Source: Streptomyces sp. CA-210063
GTDB lineage: Bacteria > Actinomycetota > Actinomycetes > Streptomycetales > Streptomycetaceae
Assembly (NCBI RefSeq): GCF_024612015.1
Contig: NZ_CP102512.1
Coordinates: 10,726,001-10,790,000, forward strand
DNA: 64,000 nt
Direction: 5' to 3'
Of the stretch, positions 24,691 through 33,182 are shown piece after piece; the stretch's first letter is position 1; every line of letters starts with the position of its first letter. A program made the translations under genes and the position numbers. The notes beneath the pieces are model-generated. The model was not told the origin of the DNA. It searched no databases and saw only the letters and a list, made by a program, of their open reading frames with translations.

Positions 24691-25575
24691 TCATACGGTT
24701 GCGCGGAGCAGGTCCCGAAGTGTCAGCGCCGCCGGTAGGGGGGTGGTGGGCAGGGCCACGTGTACGGTCCGGCGCAGGGCCGGGTCGGCGAGGCGGCACA
24801 GGACGAGTTCGTCGGGGACGGCGCGGGCGGCCAGCGAGGGGACCATCGCGACTCCCAGACCGGCGGCCACGTAGCCGAACTTCCCGGTCCACTCGGCGAT
24901 CCTGATGACCTTCCTGGGGGTGAAGCCGGCACGGGCGCAGGCGTCGGCGAGCATGGTGGGCCGGTCGCCGTATGCGTTCTGGAGCCAGGCCTCGTCACGC
25001 AGTTCACACAGGTCGACCGGGCCGCCGGAGCCTGCCAGGGGATGTTCGCGCGGGAGGGCGACGAGTAGTTCGTCCTCGAACAGCTCGGTCGTCGTGACAC
25101 CGTCGGCCGACGGCAGACCGTACGGATAGTCGCTGACCACGGCGAGGTCCAGCGTGCCGTCCGCGAGGCGCCGCATCAACGTGTCGGTCGGGCCCTCGAC
25201 CGCGATGACCTCGACTTCCGGCCGGACCTCCTGCAGCGCCCGCAAGGCGGCGGGCATCAGCGAGACGTTCGCGGTACCGAACGCACCCACGTGCAGCAGC
25301 CCGCCGTGCCCCGCGTGCAGCACGGCCAGCTCCCGCTCCGCTCTCGCCAGCCGCTCCAGCACGTCCAGGGCGTGCCGGTGCAGGGTCCGGCCGGCGGGAT
25401 TGAGCCGTACGCCCCGGGGGAGCCGTTCGAACAGTGGCCCGCCCGCCTGCTGTTCCAGCGCGGCGATGCGGCGGGACACCGCGGACTGCGTGTAGTTGAG
25501 CCGGACCGCCGCCTTCGTGAACGAGCCGGTCTCGGCCACGGCCACGAGCAGCCTCAGCGCGTCGGTTTCGAACAC
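24691..25575 (-). CDS. LysR-family transcriptional regulator
   Basis: 294 residues from GTG 25575, with GGAGGAC upstream. The N-terminal winged HTH reads LRLLVAVAETGSFTKAAVRL, then LNYTQSAVSRRIAALEQQAG. The periplasmic-binding-like effector domain follows (LLHVGAFGTANVSLMPAAL, DLAVVSDYPYG, GYVAAGLGVAMVPSL). It is divergent from the M20 peptidase gene with a 168-bp shared promoter region, the classic arrangement for a LysR regulator and its target. Small peptide-like or amino-acid effectors are plausible but unproven. Confidence 0.9.
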   Translation of the reverse strand: MFETDALRLLVAVAETGSFTKAAVRLNYTQSAVSRRIAALEQQAGGPLFERLPRGVRLNPAGRTLHRHALDVLERLARAERELAVLHAGHGGLLHVGAFGTANVSLMPAALRALQEVRPEVEVIAVEGPTDTLMRRLADGTLDLAVVSDYPYGLPSADGVTTTELFEDELLVALPREHPLAGSGGPVDLCELRDEAWLQNAYGDRPTMLADACARAGFTPRKVIRIAEWTGKFGYVAAGLGVAMVPSLAARAVPDELVLCRLADPALRRTVHVALPTTPLPAALTLRDLLRATV

Positions 25576-25613
25576 AGCCGTCCTCCTCACCCTGCTAGAG
25601 ACATTCCTGTGGC

Positions 25614-25631
25614 GCATTGATCCCATGCAAT
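25614..25631. promoter_or_regulatory. Candidate LysR box between divergent genes
   Basis: ATTG (25616-25619) and CAAT (25628-25631) form a dyad with an 8-base spacer in the LysR/M20 intergenic region. It contains the T-N11-A arrangement (TTGATCCCATGCAA) typical of LysR binding sites. This is a single candidate judged by symmetry and position. Confidence 0.35.
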
Positions 25632-25743
25632 CTAGTCGCTGGTGGAATGCCACGTCCGCTTCTAACGTCGATCGCATGGCGGCGCCCGGCAAGAGGGAGC
25701 GAACGCCGCCGCTCCCATGGCTCACGAAATCCGAGGGGGAAGT

Positions 25744-26901
25744 GTGCTGTTGCCGACGAGACTCATGCCCTTGCCGTCGATGCTGGCCGATCTGGAGGAA
25801 CTCGTTCTCTGCGAGTCCTTCTCGGCCGACCACGCCGCGGTGGCACGCAGCGCGGAGGTGGTCGGCGCCCTCGGCGCGCGGCTCTTGGGGGCCGAGCCGG
25901 AGAGCATCATGATCGACGGCGTGACCCATCTGCGGTGGGCCTTCGGCAGCCCTCGGGTGCTGCTGGTGGGACACCACGACACGGTGTGGCCCATGGGCTC
26001 GCTGCGGACCCATCCCTGGTCGGTGGCCGACGGGATCGCCCGGGGCCCCGGGGTCCTGGACATGAAGGCCGGGCTGGTGCAGATGTTCCACGCGCTGGCC
26101 TCGCTGCCCTCTTTGGAGGGGGTGGGCGTCCTGGTCAACGGGGACGAGGAAGTGGGCTCCCCGACCTCCCGGCAGCTGATCGAGGAGTCCGCCCGGGGGT
26201 GCGCGGCCGCCTTCGTCCTGGAGGCGGCCGCGGATGAGCGGGGTGCGCTCAAGACCGCCCGCAAGGGCACTTCGCGGTACGAGGTCGTGGTGCACGGCAG
26301 GTCCGCGCACGCGGGTCTTGAACCGCAGAAGGGGGTCAACGCGGCGGTCGAGGCCGCGCACCAGGTGCTGTCGATCGCGGAGCTCGGGGCGTCGACGGAA
26401 ACCGTCGTGACCTTCGCGGCCGATGGCGGTGCCGGTTCCCTGCCGAGCGGCGTGACCGTCACACCCACCCTGTTGTCGGCCGGCAGTTCACGCAACACGG
26501 TGCCCGCGCTGGCCCGGTTGTCGGTGGACGTACGTGTACCGACCGCCGTGGCGCAGGACCGGATCGACGAGCTCATGCACGCACTCACCGCCCGGCTGCC
26601 AGGAGCCCGGCTGGAGGTCCTGGGCGGCCGACAACGGCCGCCCATGGAACCGGAGTCCTCCGCCGAACTGTTCACCCTGGCCTCCCGGCTCGCCACCGAA
26701 CTGGGCCAGGAACCACCGCGCGGCATCGCCGTCGGCGGTGCCTCGGACGGCAACCACACCGCGGCGGCGGGGTGTCCGACCCTCGACGGCCTGGGCGCCG
26801 TGGGTGGTGGCGCGCACGCGGACACCGAGCACGTGGAGGTCGCGTGGATGGTGCCCCGGGCCCGCCTCCTCGCCCAACTCGTCGCACGGACACGGGGATG
26901 A
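25744..26901 (+). CDS. M20-family metallopeptidase (glutamate carboxypeptidase-like)
   Basis: About 385 residues. Zinc ligands and catalytic residues are visible in VLLVGHHDTVWP, GPGVLDMKAG, VLVNGDEEVGS (Glu base) and, near the end, GAVGGGAHADTEHV. The dimerisation lid begins HGRSAHAGLEPQKGVNA. These enzymes are cytoplasmic or exported carboxypeptidases that cleave C-terminal glutamate or acylated amino acids. GTG 25744 is chosen because GAGGGGG lies 6-12 bases before it; ATG 25717 would extend it by 9 residues. No clear signal peptide is present. It is probably controlled by the divergent LysR regulator. Confidence 0.85.
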   Translation: MLLPTRLMPLPSMLADLEELVLCESFSADHAAVARSAEVVGALGARLLGAEPESIMIDGVTHLRWAFGSPRVLLVGHHDTVWPMGSLRTHPWSVADGIARGPGVLDMKAGLVQMFHALASLPSLEGVGVLVNGDEEVGSPTSRQLIEESARGCAAAFVLEAAADERGALKTARKGTSRYEVVVHGRSAHAGLEPQKGVNAAVEAAHQVLSIAELGASTETVVTFAADGGAGSLPSGVTVTPTLLSAGSSRNTVPALARLSVDVRVPTAVAQDRIDELMHALTARLPGARLEVLGGRQRPPMEPESSAELFTLASRLATELGQEPPRGIAVGGASDGNHTAAAGCPTLDGLGAVGGGAHADTEHVEVAWMVPRARLLAQLVARTRG

Positions 26902-26968
26902 GGGGATGAGGGGATCACGCATCCACCGGCTGGAAATCATGCGTCTGTTCCAAGGAAGGCGATGGGTC

Positions 26969-27469
26969 ATGTTTCAGAAAGTGGACGAGCTCGATCTCGG
27001 GGAAAGACGTGGGAGTTACCCCGTGGCCGGACTCTCGGGCTTCTTCGCGCAGCTCGCGCGGCGGGGGATCATGGCGTTTTACATCGCCATAGTCATCGTC
27101 CTGCTCGTCGACAGGCCCCCGGACATGCTCACCAGGGGCGCCGCCATGTCGGCCGTGCTGGTCGGCCTGATCGGATACCTGCTGGCGTGGCGCCGTCTGA
27201 CAGCCCGGCTGGGGCTCAGGAGGTGCTACCTCTACACGGACGGCGTGGTCGTCACCAACTGGTTCGGCCGTGTGCAGGACTGCGTGTCGTGGCGCAACGT
27301 GAGGGAGCTGGACGGCCTCAGCGCCCAGTCCCTCGTCTTCAGCTTCCACCGGCTCGAACTCTGGCGACGCGATCGCGGCAAACCGCTGCGCCTCGTGGCC
27401 CTGGGAATGAACCCCAAACTGACGTACGCCCTGTATGACGAGGCGAAACGGAACGGCGTGCGCTGCTGA
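26969..27469 (+). CDS. Membrane protein with PH-like domain, unknown function
   Basis: 166 residues from ATG 26969, after an AAGGAAGG ribosome site. Two membrane helices (GIMAFYIAIVIVLLVD and SAVLVGLIGYLLAWRRL) form an N-terminal hairpin. A beta-rich cytoplasmic domain follows (CYLYTDGVVVTNWFGRVQD, CVSWRNVRELDG, SLVFSFHRLELWRRDRGKPL), resembling bacterial PH or YcxB-like domains. It sits 67 bases after the M20 gene and may be co-transcribed with it. The role is unknown. Confidence 0.65.
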   Translation: MFQKVDELDLGERRGSYPVAGLSGFFAQLARRGIMAFYIAIVIVLLVDRPPDMLTRGAAMSAVLVGLIGYLLAWRRLTARLGLRRCYLYTDGVVVTNWFGRVQDCVSWRNVRELDGLSAQSLVFSFHRLELWRRDRGKPLRLVALGMNPKLTYALYDEAKRNGVRC

Positions 27470-27706
27470 GGAGCATGCCGGGCGCCGGCAGCCTGGGCAG
27501 CGGCAGCCGACGGCATCGAGGACAGTGGCAGTCAGGTCACCCAGGTGCTCGGCATGGTCACCCTCGCGACGTAGGACTGGTTCGACACTTTCGATCCTGA
27601 GCAGGCCCGAAACCCCGCCCGCGGTTTCCGCCACGAGTGACCAGGCACCGGCAACGGCCACTCCCGGGCACGGCCCACCCCTGCTACCACCCTGCTACCA
27701 TGAGGT

Positions 27707-27961
27707 GTGACCACGAGGAAGCAGACGCAGGTCCGGCTGGACGAGGACGTACTGGAGGCCGGCAAAGCCGCCGCGCGCTCCCGTTCGCTGGACTTCAACA
27801 AGTACGTGGAACGGCTCATCATCGAGGACACCACCGGCGCCCGCGCCGCCGGCATGGCGGCCGCCCAGCGGCTCATCGATGAGCACGGCACATTCCTCGA
27901 CGACCTGGAGCAGCAGCTCGACGCCCCGTACGCCCAGCAGCAGCCGGGCGCTGCCGCGTGA
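27707..27961 (+). CDS. RHH-type antitoxin of a toxin-antitoxin pair
   Basis: 84 residues from GTG 27707. The N-terminal ribbon-helix-helix-like part (QTQVRLDEDVLEAGKAAARS, then LDFNKYVERLI) would bind operator DNA. The acidic C-terminal tail (DEHGTFLDDLEQQLDAP) is suited to wrapping the toxin. It overlaps the toxin gene by 4 bases (GTGA at 27958-27961), the usual antitoxin-first coupling. In Streptomyces this pair is annotated as a Fic-family toxin-antitoxin system. Confidence 0.75.
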   Translation: MTTRKQTQVRLDEDVLEAGKAAARSRSLDFNKYVERLIIEDTTGARAAGMAAAQRLIDEHGTFLDDLEQQLDAPYAQQQPGAAA

Positions 27962-28329
27962 TCCTGCACGTCGACGAATCCTGGATCCTCGAAGTGGCGG
28001 AGCGGGCCGGGCACCGCGATCCGGCCGCCGACGACTACGGTGTGCCCATCGCCGCCGTCGCCCGCCACCGTGGCGAACTCCTCGACACTCCCGTCTACGG
28101 CGGAGCCTTCGCCCGCGCCGCCGCCCTGGTACACACCCTGGGCCGCTGCCGGTGGCTGGAGCGCTCCAACCTCACCGTTGCCTGTGCCGTCGCCGTCATG
28201 TATCTCGAGGCCAGCAACATCCCCGTCAACCCCACCCGCGAACAGCTCACCGCACTCGCCTACGAGCTGAGCAACCCCCGCTGTACCGCCGACCGGATCG
28301 CCTCCTTCCTGCGCACCTGGAAACCCTGA
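27958..28329 (+). CDS. Fic/Doc-like toxin component (small)
   Basis: 123 residues: a start MILHVDESWILEVAERAG, then DPAADDYGVPIAAVARHRGE, ARAAALVHTLGRCRWLERSN and YLEASNIPVNPTREQLTALA. This matches the Streptomyces family labelled Fic-family toxin component. The canonical HxFx(D/E)GNGR active-site motif is not present, so if it modifies or kinases a target it must do so with a diverged site. It is coupled to the preceding RHH protein. Confidence 0.7.
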   Translation: MILHVDESWILEVAERAGHRDPAADDYGVPIAAVARHRGELLDTPVYGGAFARAAALVHTLGRCRWLERSNLTVACAVAVMYLEASNIPVNPTREQLTALAYELSNPRCTADRIASFLRTWKP

Positions 28330-28618
28330 TCCCGAACCGGGCGGGGATCGCCTCCGGCCACGCCGGCTCTCGGCCTGGTGGTCATGGAGCCTGGAGTCCT
28401 TCCAGTAGCTGTTTCGGGGTCCTCGGGCTTGTCCTCGCCCTCGATCCCGCGGCCCGCCGTCGCCGACCGTCTGTGATGCCAACGTCGTTGGTGGCGCGAT
28501 GAGTTGGGGCGAAAGGTGGGGTTTCGTGCAGGGTGAAGACGGCAGATTCAGACGGCGGTTCGGGGAGGTTCGGATTCGGAGGATCCGCTGATGCTGCCGT
28601 TGGAGGCGATCGAGCTGG
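28330..28618. other. Intergenic, no gene seen
   Basis: After the toxin stop there is GC-rich sequence with no convincing ORF. AAACCCTGATCCCGAACCGGG just after the stop gives no clear terminator. The stretch ends in the remnant described at 28619. Confidence 0.3.
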
Positions 28619-28720
28619 ATGCCTTTCGCCGCCGTCACGGACGACACGTTTTGGTGCGGACTGCTGCTCGGAGGCTGTGGCCTCCAGCTGACGACGAAGC
28701 TGTACACCGACCTTCTCTGA
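28619..28720 (+). pseudogene. N-terminal fragment resembling CoiA-like competence/nuclease proteins
   Basis: ATG 28619 reads MPFAAVTDDTFWCGLLLGGC, then GLQLTTKLYTDLL and stop. The WCG...GCG...L..KLYTD pattern is the start of Streptomyces CoiA-like proteins, where it is followed by a conserved CHFAH-type segment. Here a stop intervenes, and the next 140 bases contain only faint out-of-frame echoes (GPFCVRW, DAAHH). A decayed gene start is the best reading. The assignment rests on one short block. Confidence 0.4.
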
Positions 28721-28834
28721 ACCAGCACTCGAGTCGTACACCTGACGGTGCACAAGGTCCATTCTGTGTCCGTTGGGCGGGCGACGCCGCTCATCACCGC
28801 CTGATCACGGTGGAAGACGTCAATGCTGTCGCCG

Positions 28835-29458
28835 TTATGATCCGCCGCTGGTTTCAGGTACTGGTTTGCCCGGGGGTGTGAAGGCGGCGAGAACTGTGGC
28901 GGTGATGTGGTCGGCGGCGCGGTCGGAGGTGAGCCGGTCGGCGCGGATCTCTTCTGCTGCGCTATGCATGACCGCGTGCAAGACGTTGACCATCCAGGCG
29001 ATCGGCAGGTCCGTACGGAAGACCCCCTCGGCGCGGCCGCGGGCGACGAGTGCCTCGACTCGGGCTGCGGGCCCGGCATGCAGTTCGAGGATGCGTCCAG
29101 CGGACAGCTCCCGTTGTGCGGCGGTGAGCAGCGCCTGTGCCTGGTCCACCAGGTGCCAGCCGGCGTCGATGTACCGGGACAGGGCGAGCCGTGGGTCACC
29201 GGTCATATCGATCATGTCCAGGACTTCGTTGCCCCGGTCGAGAGCGCGGCTCATCGCCGCGTCGACGACCTCCGCCCGTGAGGCGAAGTGGCCATACAGC
29301 GTCACCCGGCCCACGCCTGCGGCCCGCGCGATCTCACTGAGGCTCGCCTCCGGGTTGCGCCCGAGGCATTCGGCGGCGGCCTGCACGATCGCCTCGATGC
29401 TGCGTAGCGCATCGGCGCGTTTGGCGGTCGCGGAGTTCTTGCTGCCCATGGCGCCCAC
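28835..29458 (-). CDS. TetR-family regulator of the adjacent efflux gene
   Basis: 207 residues from GTG 29458 (ATG 29449 is the alternative). The HTH is ASLSEIARAAGVGRVTLYGH followed by FASRAEVVDAAM. The ligand-binding half is of the usual size. It is divergent from an MFS efflux pump, separated by 96 bases that hold two palindromes. It is therefore very likely the repressor of that pump and of itself, relieved by a drug-like ligand. The ligand is unknown. Confidence 0.9.
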   Translation of the reverse strand: MGAMGSKNSATAKRADALRSIEAIVQAAAECLGRNPEASLSEIARAAGVGRVTLYGHFASRAEVVDAAMSRALDRGNEVLDMIDMTGDPRLALSRYIDAGWHLVDQAQALLTAAQRELSAGRILELHAGPAARVEALVARGRAEGVFRTDLPIAWMVNVLHAVMHSAAEEIRADRLTSDRAADHITATVLAAFTPPGKPVPETSGGS

Positions 29459-29467
29459 TCTACCCCG

Positions 29468-29536
29468 GTAAGTCGTACAGCACTGTTTGGCTTATACCCC
29501 CAGGGCGTATAACGTGAACAGCTCTGTACGACTTAC
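29468..29536. promoter_or_regulatory. Divergent TetR/MFS operator region with paired inverted repeats
   Basis: GTAAGTCGTACAG (29468-29480) and CTGTACGACTTAC (29524-29536) are perfect 13-bp inverted copies separated by 43 bases. The arms sit next to the start sites of the two divergent genes. Between them lies a second dyad, TTATACCCCCAGGGCGTATA (29492-29511). The TetR dimer could bind one half-site pair per promoter or bridge both arms. Confidence 0.65.
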
Positions 29537-29554
29537 TGATGAGGGGCAAGCGCC

Positions 29555-30949
29555 ATGAGCGACTCGGAAACCACCACCCGCGCACCGGATGCACCGCGTC
29601 CGCTGCGCTGGACGGCCTTGGGACTGCTGGGGCTGGCCCAGCTGATGCTGATCCTCGACATCACCGTCGTCGCGATCGCCCTGCCGGACATGGGCGCCGA
29701 ACTGGACCTGGACCGCGCGGCTTTGACCTGGGTGGTGAGCGGCTACGCCCTCACGTTCGGGAGTCTGATGCTGCTCGGCGGCCGGGCCGCAGACCTCTTC
29801 GGCCCCAAGCCGGTCGTCCTGGCCGGGCTCGCCGTGTTCACCGCCGCCTCCCTGGCCGCCGGACTGGCCACCGGCGCCCCGCTGCTGCTCGCCTCCCGCA
29901 TCGCCCAGGGCGCGGGCGCCGCGATGCTCTCGCCCGCCGCACTGTCGGTGGTGGTGCGGCTGTTCGACGGCGACGAACGCAACCGCGCGCTGGGCATCTG
30001 GTCGGCGCTCGGCGGCGGGGGCGCCGCCCTCGGTGTGCTGCTGGGCGGGCTGATCACGGCAGGGCCGGGCTGGGCCTGGGTCTTCTTCGTCAACGTTCCC
30101 GTTGGCCTGGCCGTCCTCGTCTCACTCGCCCGGATCCTGCCGACCCTGCCCCGCGCGGCCACTGGCACCCTGGACATACCCGGCGCCGTCCTGGTCGCCG
30201 CCGCGACCGGCGCCCTCATCTACGCCCTGATCCGTGCCGGTGACCACGGCTGGCTCGACCTGGTCACCGTGGCCCTGGCCTTCGCCGCGGCAGCCGGCTA
30301 CGCGGCCTTCGCCCTCTGGCAGCGCCGGGCGGCGGCGCCGCTGATGGACCTGCGGTTGCTCACCCGGCGGCCGGTGGTGGCGGGCACCTTCGTTATCGCC
30401 GTCACGACGGCGCTGATGGTGGGGGCCTTCTTCCTCGGCTCCTTCTACCTGCAGAACCTTCAAGGCCACGGGGCGCTGACGACCGGTGTGCTGTTCCTGC
30501 CGGTGGCGTTGCTGACCATGGCCGCCGCCGCAGCCGCCGGCCGTGTGATCGGCGTTCTCGGAGCCCGGCTGTTGGCGGTGATCTCGCTGGCTGTGGCGGC
30601 CGCCGGGTTCCTCGTGCCGGTGCTGTGGTCCGGAACGGCCGCGATGGTCACCGGCGTGAGCGTGGCTGCGGCGGGACTGGGCGGCCTGTTCGTGGTCGCC
30701 TCCGCCACCGCCCTCGCCAGCGTCGCCGCCCACGAGGCCGGGGTCGTGTCGGGCATCGTGAGTACCTTCCACGAGTTCGGCGCCTCCGCCGGCGCGGCGG
30801 CCGTCTCCAGCGCCGCCGCTACGAGCATCGCCGCCCGCACCGGTGCCCAGAGCGCCTCCGGCTTCGACGACGCGTTCCTCGTCGCCACCGGCCTGGCCGC
30901 AGTCTCCGCCGTCATCGTCTGGTGGCTGATCCCCGCCAAGCAGCAGTAA
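29555..30949 (+). CDS. MFS multidrug efflux transporter (DHA2/EmrB-QacA type)
   Basis: 464 residues with about 12-14 hydrophobic helices. Helix 1 carries the family motif LILDITVVAIALPDMGAEL with the membrane Asp. The loop 2-3 motif is LLGGRAADLFGPK and the motif C region is ALGGGGAALGVLLGG. It would export drugs or antibiotics using the proton gradient. GAGGGG at 29541-29546 fits ATG 29555. The divergent TetR gene and operator point to ligand-induced expression. The protein is somewhat short for DHA2 (often 480-520), mostly at the C-terminus. Confidence 0.9.
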   Translation: MSDSETTTRAPDAPRPLRWTALGLLGLAQLMLILDITVVAIALPDMGAELDLDRAALTWVVSGYALTFGSLMLLGGRAADLFGPKPVVLAGLAVFTAASLAAGLATGAPLLLASRIAQGAGAAMLSPAALSVVVRLFDGDERNRALGIWSALGGGGAALGVLLGGLITAGPGWAWVFFVNVPVGLAVLVSLARILPTLPRAATGTLDIPGAVLVAAATGALIYALIRAGDHGWLDLVTVALAFAAAAGYAAFALWQRRAAAPLMDLRLLTRRPVVAGTFVIAVTTALMVGAFFLGSFYLQNLQGHGALTTGVLFLPVALLTMAAAAAAGRVIGVLGARLLAVISLAVAAAGFLVPVLWSGTAAMVTGVSVAAAGLGGLFVVASATALASVAAHEAGVVSGIVSTFHEFGASAGAAAVSSAAATSIAARTGAQSASGFDDAFLVATGLAAVSAVIVWWLIPAKQQ

Positions 30950-31099
30950 GCCCAGGCCACATACCTCAGGGCCGAAAGGGGCGGGCCGCGCAGGCGAAGC
31001 CGAAGGACTGCGCTACGCCCCGGCCACCGCATCGCAGCGATCCCACCCACAACGGCGCGGGCTCGCCACACGCCCTCGAAATGCTCACGGAGGCACAGG

Positions 31100-31627
31100 A
31101 TGAACATCGGAAAGCGTCGGCTGCTGACGGCCGGCATCACCACGGCCTGCATTGGCGCGGCAGTGAGCGCAGCCTTCTGGATCGGCGGCCCCCAAAAGGA
31201 CGGCGGCGAGGGGCGGACCGACCGGCAGGAAGCGGTCGCCGAACGTGGCCGGACCGTGATGCCCTTCGACCTCGAAGAGACCACCCACCACTTCACCCCG
31301 ACCGACACAGGCGGCGTACAGGACGTCGTCGCCGACCAGCCCGACGACGGCAAGCAGGTCGCCCTCATCCGCACCCACCTGAAGCAGGAGGCCAAAGCAT
31401 TCGGGCAGGGCGACTTCGGCGACCCCGCCCAGATCCACGGCGACAGCATGCCGGGACTGGCCACACTGGAGGAGGGCTACGAGCGCATCGAAGTCCGATA
31501 CAAGGAGCGGACCGACGGAGCCACCCTGACGTACACCACCGACGAACCCGCCTTGGTCGACGCCCTGCACGACTGGTTCGAAGCACAGCTCAGCGACCAC
31601 GGCGACCACGCTGAAACCGGCCACTGA
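31100..31627 (+). CDS. Hypothetical membrane-anchored or secreted protein
   Basis: 175 residues from ATG 31100, with GGAGG well placed. An N-terminal signal or anchor (RRLLTAGITTACIGAAVSAAF) is followed by an acidic soluble domain (MPFDLEETTHHFTPTDTGGV, FGDPAQIHGDSMPGLATLEE, IEVRYKERTDGATLTYTTDE). It ends in an amphipathic helix (ALVDALHDWFEAQLSDHGDH). No Cys follows the hydrophobic stretch, so it is not a clear lipoprotein. Similar Streptomyces proteins have no proven role. Confidence 0.65.
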   Translation: MNIGKRRLLTAGITTACIGAAVSAAFWIGGPQKDGGEGRTDRQEAVAERGRTVMPFDLEETTHHFTPTDTGGVQDVVADQPDDGKQVALIRTHLKQEAKAFGQGDFGDPAQIHGDSMPGLATLEEGYERIEVRYKERTDGATLTYTTDEPALVDALHDWFEAQLSDHGDHAETGH

Positions 31628-31692
31628 CCCACCAGCCGAGCACCACGGTAGACCGCCACCGCCACCGCCACCGCAACGACGCACGATCGGAA

Positions 31693-32154
31693 GTGGACAG
31701 CTTGAACAATCCGTACGAGTTGAGCGTCGGTGTGCCCTCCGTTGAGGTCTTCCGCCGCCTGCGCACCGACGCCGGCCTCTCCGACAAGGACCCCGAAGCG
31801 GTCACGCTCGCCTTGCCCAACACGTGGCACGGGGTGGTCCTCCACCACGAAGGGGAGCCCATCGGCATGGGCCGCATCATCGGGGACGGCGGCACCACCT
31901 TCCAGATCGTCGACATGTGCGTCAATCCCGCCCACCAAGGCCGCGGGCTCGGCAAGCGCCTCATGGCCGCACTCACCGAAGAACTGGAACGCCGGGCGCC
32001 CGCTACCGCCTACGTCTCACTGATCGCCGACGGCCCGGCCCGCTTCCTCTACGAGAAGTTCGGCTTCGCCGACACCGCCACCCACGACTCGATCGGCATG
32101 TACCGCGTCATCGGCAAACCCCCTGGGGCCAGCCGACCACCGGCGCAGCTCTAG
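31693..32154 (+). CDS. GNAT-family N-acetyltransferase
   Basis: 153 residues from GTG 31693. The acetyl-CoA binding loop is VNPAHQGRGLGKRLMAAL, following the strand TFQIVDMCV. The C-terminal motif is FLYEKFGFADTATHDSIGMY, typical of compact GNAT enzymes. The substrate is unknown. It lies 66 bases after the anchored hypothetical protein and may share its transcript. Confidence 0.85.
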   Translation: MDSLNNPYELSVGVPSVEVFRRLRTDAGLSDKDPEAVTLALPNTWHGVVLHHEGEPIGMGRIIGDGGTTFQIVDMCVNPAHQGRGLGKRLMAALTEELERRAPATAYVSLIADGPARFLYEKFGFADTATHDSIGMYRVIGKPPGASRPPAQL

Positions 32155-32328
32155 ACGTTGCCGGTCCCATGACCGCAACTCCCACCGGGCCTACCCGTCC
32201 GGTGACCGCGACGGTCGGGCGAGGGCACCGCACCCCGCCTGGCCGATCGTGAACATCTCGTTGCAGGTCATCTCACTGTCCTCCGAGGCGTTGATACTGG
32301 CCAGGCGAACAACGGGCAGGGGGCGACG

Positions 32329-33111
32329 GTGGACTGGACGGTGGCAGGAGGACTGGTCGCCGGGCTACTGATCGCGACCGTGACCGCACCGGTCGGCGTG
32401 TCCGGCGCAGTGTTCCTCCTCCCCATCCAGCTGAGCGTCTTCGGCGTGCCCAACCCGTCAGTCACCCCAACCAATCTGCTCTTCAACGTCGCCGCAGGAC
32501 CCGGCGCCCTGTGGCGCTACCGGCACGACGGCGCCCTGCGCGGCGGCCTCGCCCGGCGCCTGGTGCTGGGCACGCTGCCCGGCGTCGTCCTCGGCGCTGC
32601 CCTCCGCGTCTTCGCCCTCCCCGGCCCCGGAGTCTTCCGCCTCCTGATCGCCGCCCTGCTGCTCCCGCTCGGCCTGTGGCTGTGTCTGCGCACCCTCGCC
32701 CCGTCCCGTCACCGGCCATCGGCCAGCGAGTTGCCCCCGCGTACCCTGACCGGCCTTGCCCTGGCGGTCGGCGTAGTCGGCGGCATCTACGGCATCGGCG
32801 GCGGCTCCCTCCTCGGCCCGATCCTCGTCGGCCGCGGCCTGCCCGTCGCCCGCGTCGCCCCGGCCGCGCTCGCCGCCACCTTCGCCACGTCCCTCGCCGG
32901 CGCCGCAACCTACGCCCTGCTGTCCCTCGTCAGCCCCGGAGACGTCGCCCCCGACTGGTGCCTCGGACTCGCCTGCGGCATCGGCGGCCTGATCGGCGGC
33001 TACCTCGGCGCCCGCCTCCAACCCCGCCTGCCCGAACGCGCTCTACGCCTCCTCCTCGGCACCCTCGCCACTGCCCTCGGCACCCTGTATGCAGCCCAGA
33101 CCCTGAGCTGA
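32329..33111 (+). CDS. TauE/SafE-family membrane transporter
   Basis: 260 residues from GTG 32329, with GCAGGGGG upstream. About eight hydrophobic helices occur in two repeats: GLLIATVTAPVGVSGAVFLL with SVTPTNLLFNVAAGPGALWR, and VGVVGGIYGIGGGSLLGPIL with AALAATFATSLAGAATYALL. This is the inverted-repeat fold of TauE/SafE (DUF81) proteins that export sulfite, sulfoacetate or related anions. The substrate is not determinable. The gene looks intact. Confidence 0.85.
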   Translation: MDWTVAGGLVAGLLIATVTAPVGVSGAVFLLPIQLSVFGVPNPSVTPTNLLFNVAAGPGALWRYRHDGALRGGLARRLVLGTLPGVVLGAALRVFALPGPGVFRLLIAALLLPLGLWLCLRTLAPSRHRPSASELPPRTLTGLALAVGVVGGIYGIGGGSLLGPILVGRGLPVARVAPAALAATFATSLAGAATYALLSLVSPGDVAPDWCLGLACGIGGLIGGYLGARLQPRLPERALRLLLGTLATALGTLYAAQTLS

Positions 33112-33182
33112 ACCGGAGGGTCTTCCTGCCCTGCAACACCGTCGCCGAGGCGGGCGCTTCCCCAGTGGTTGGCCCGTCAGGC

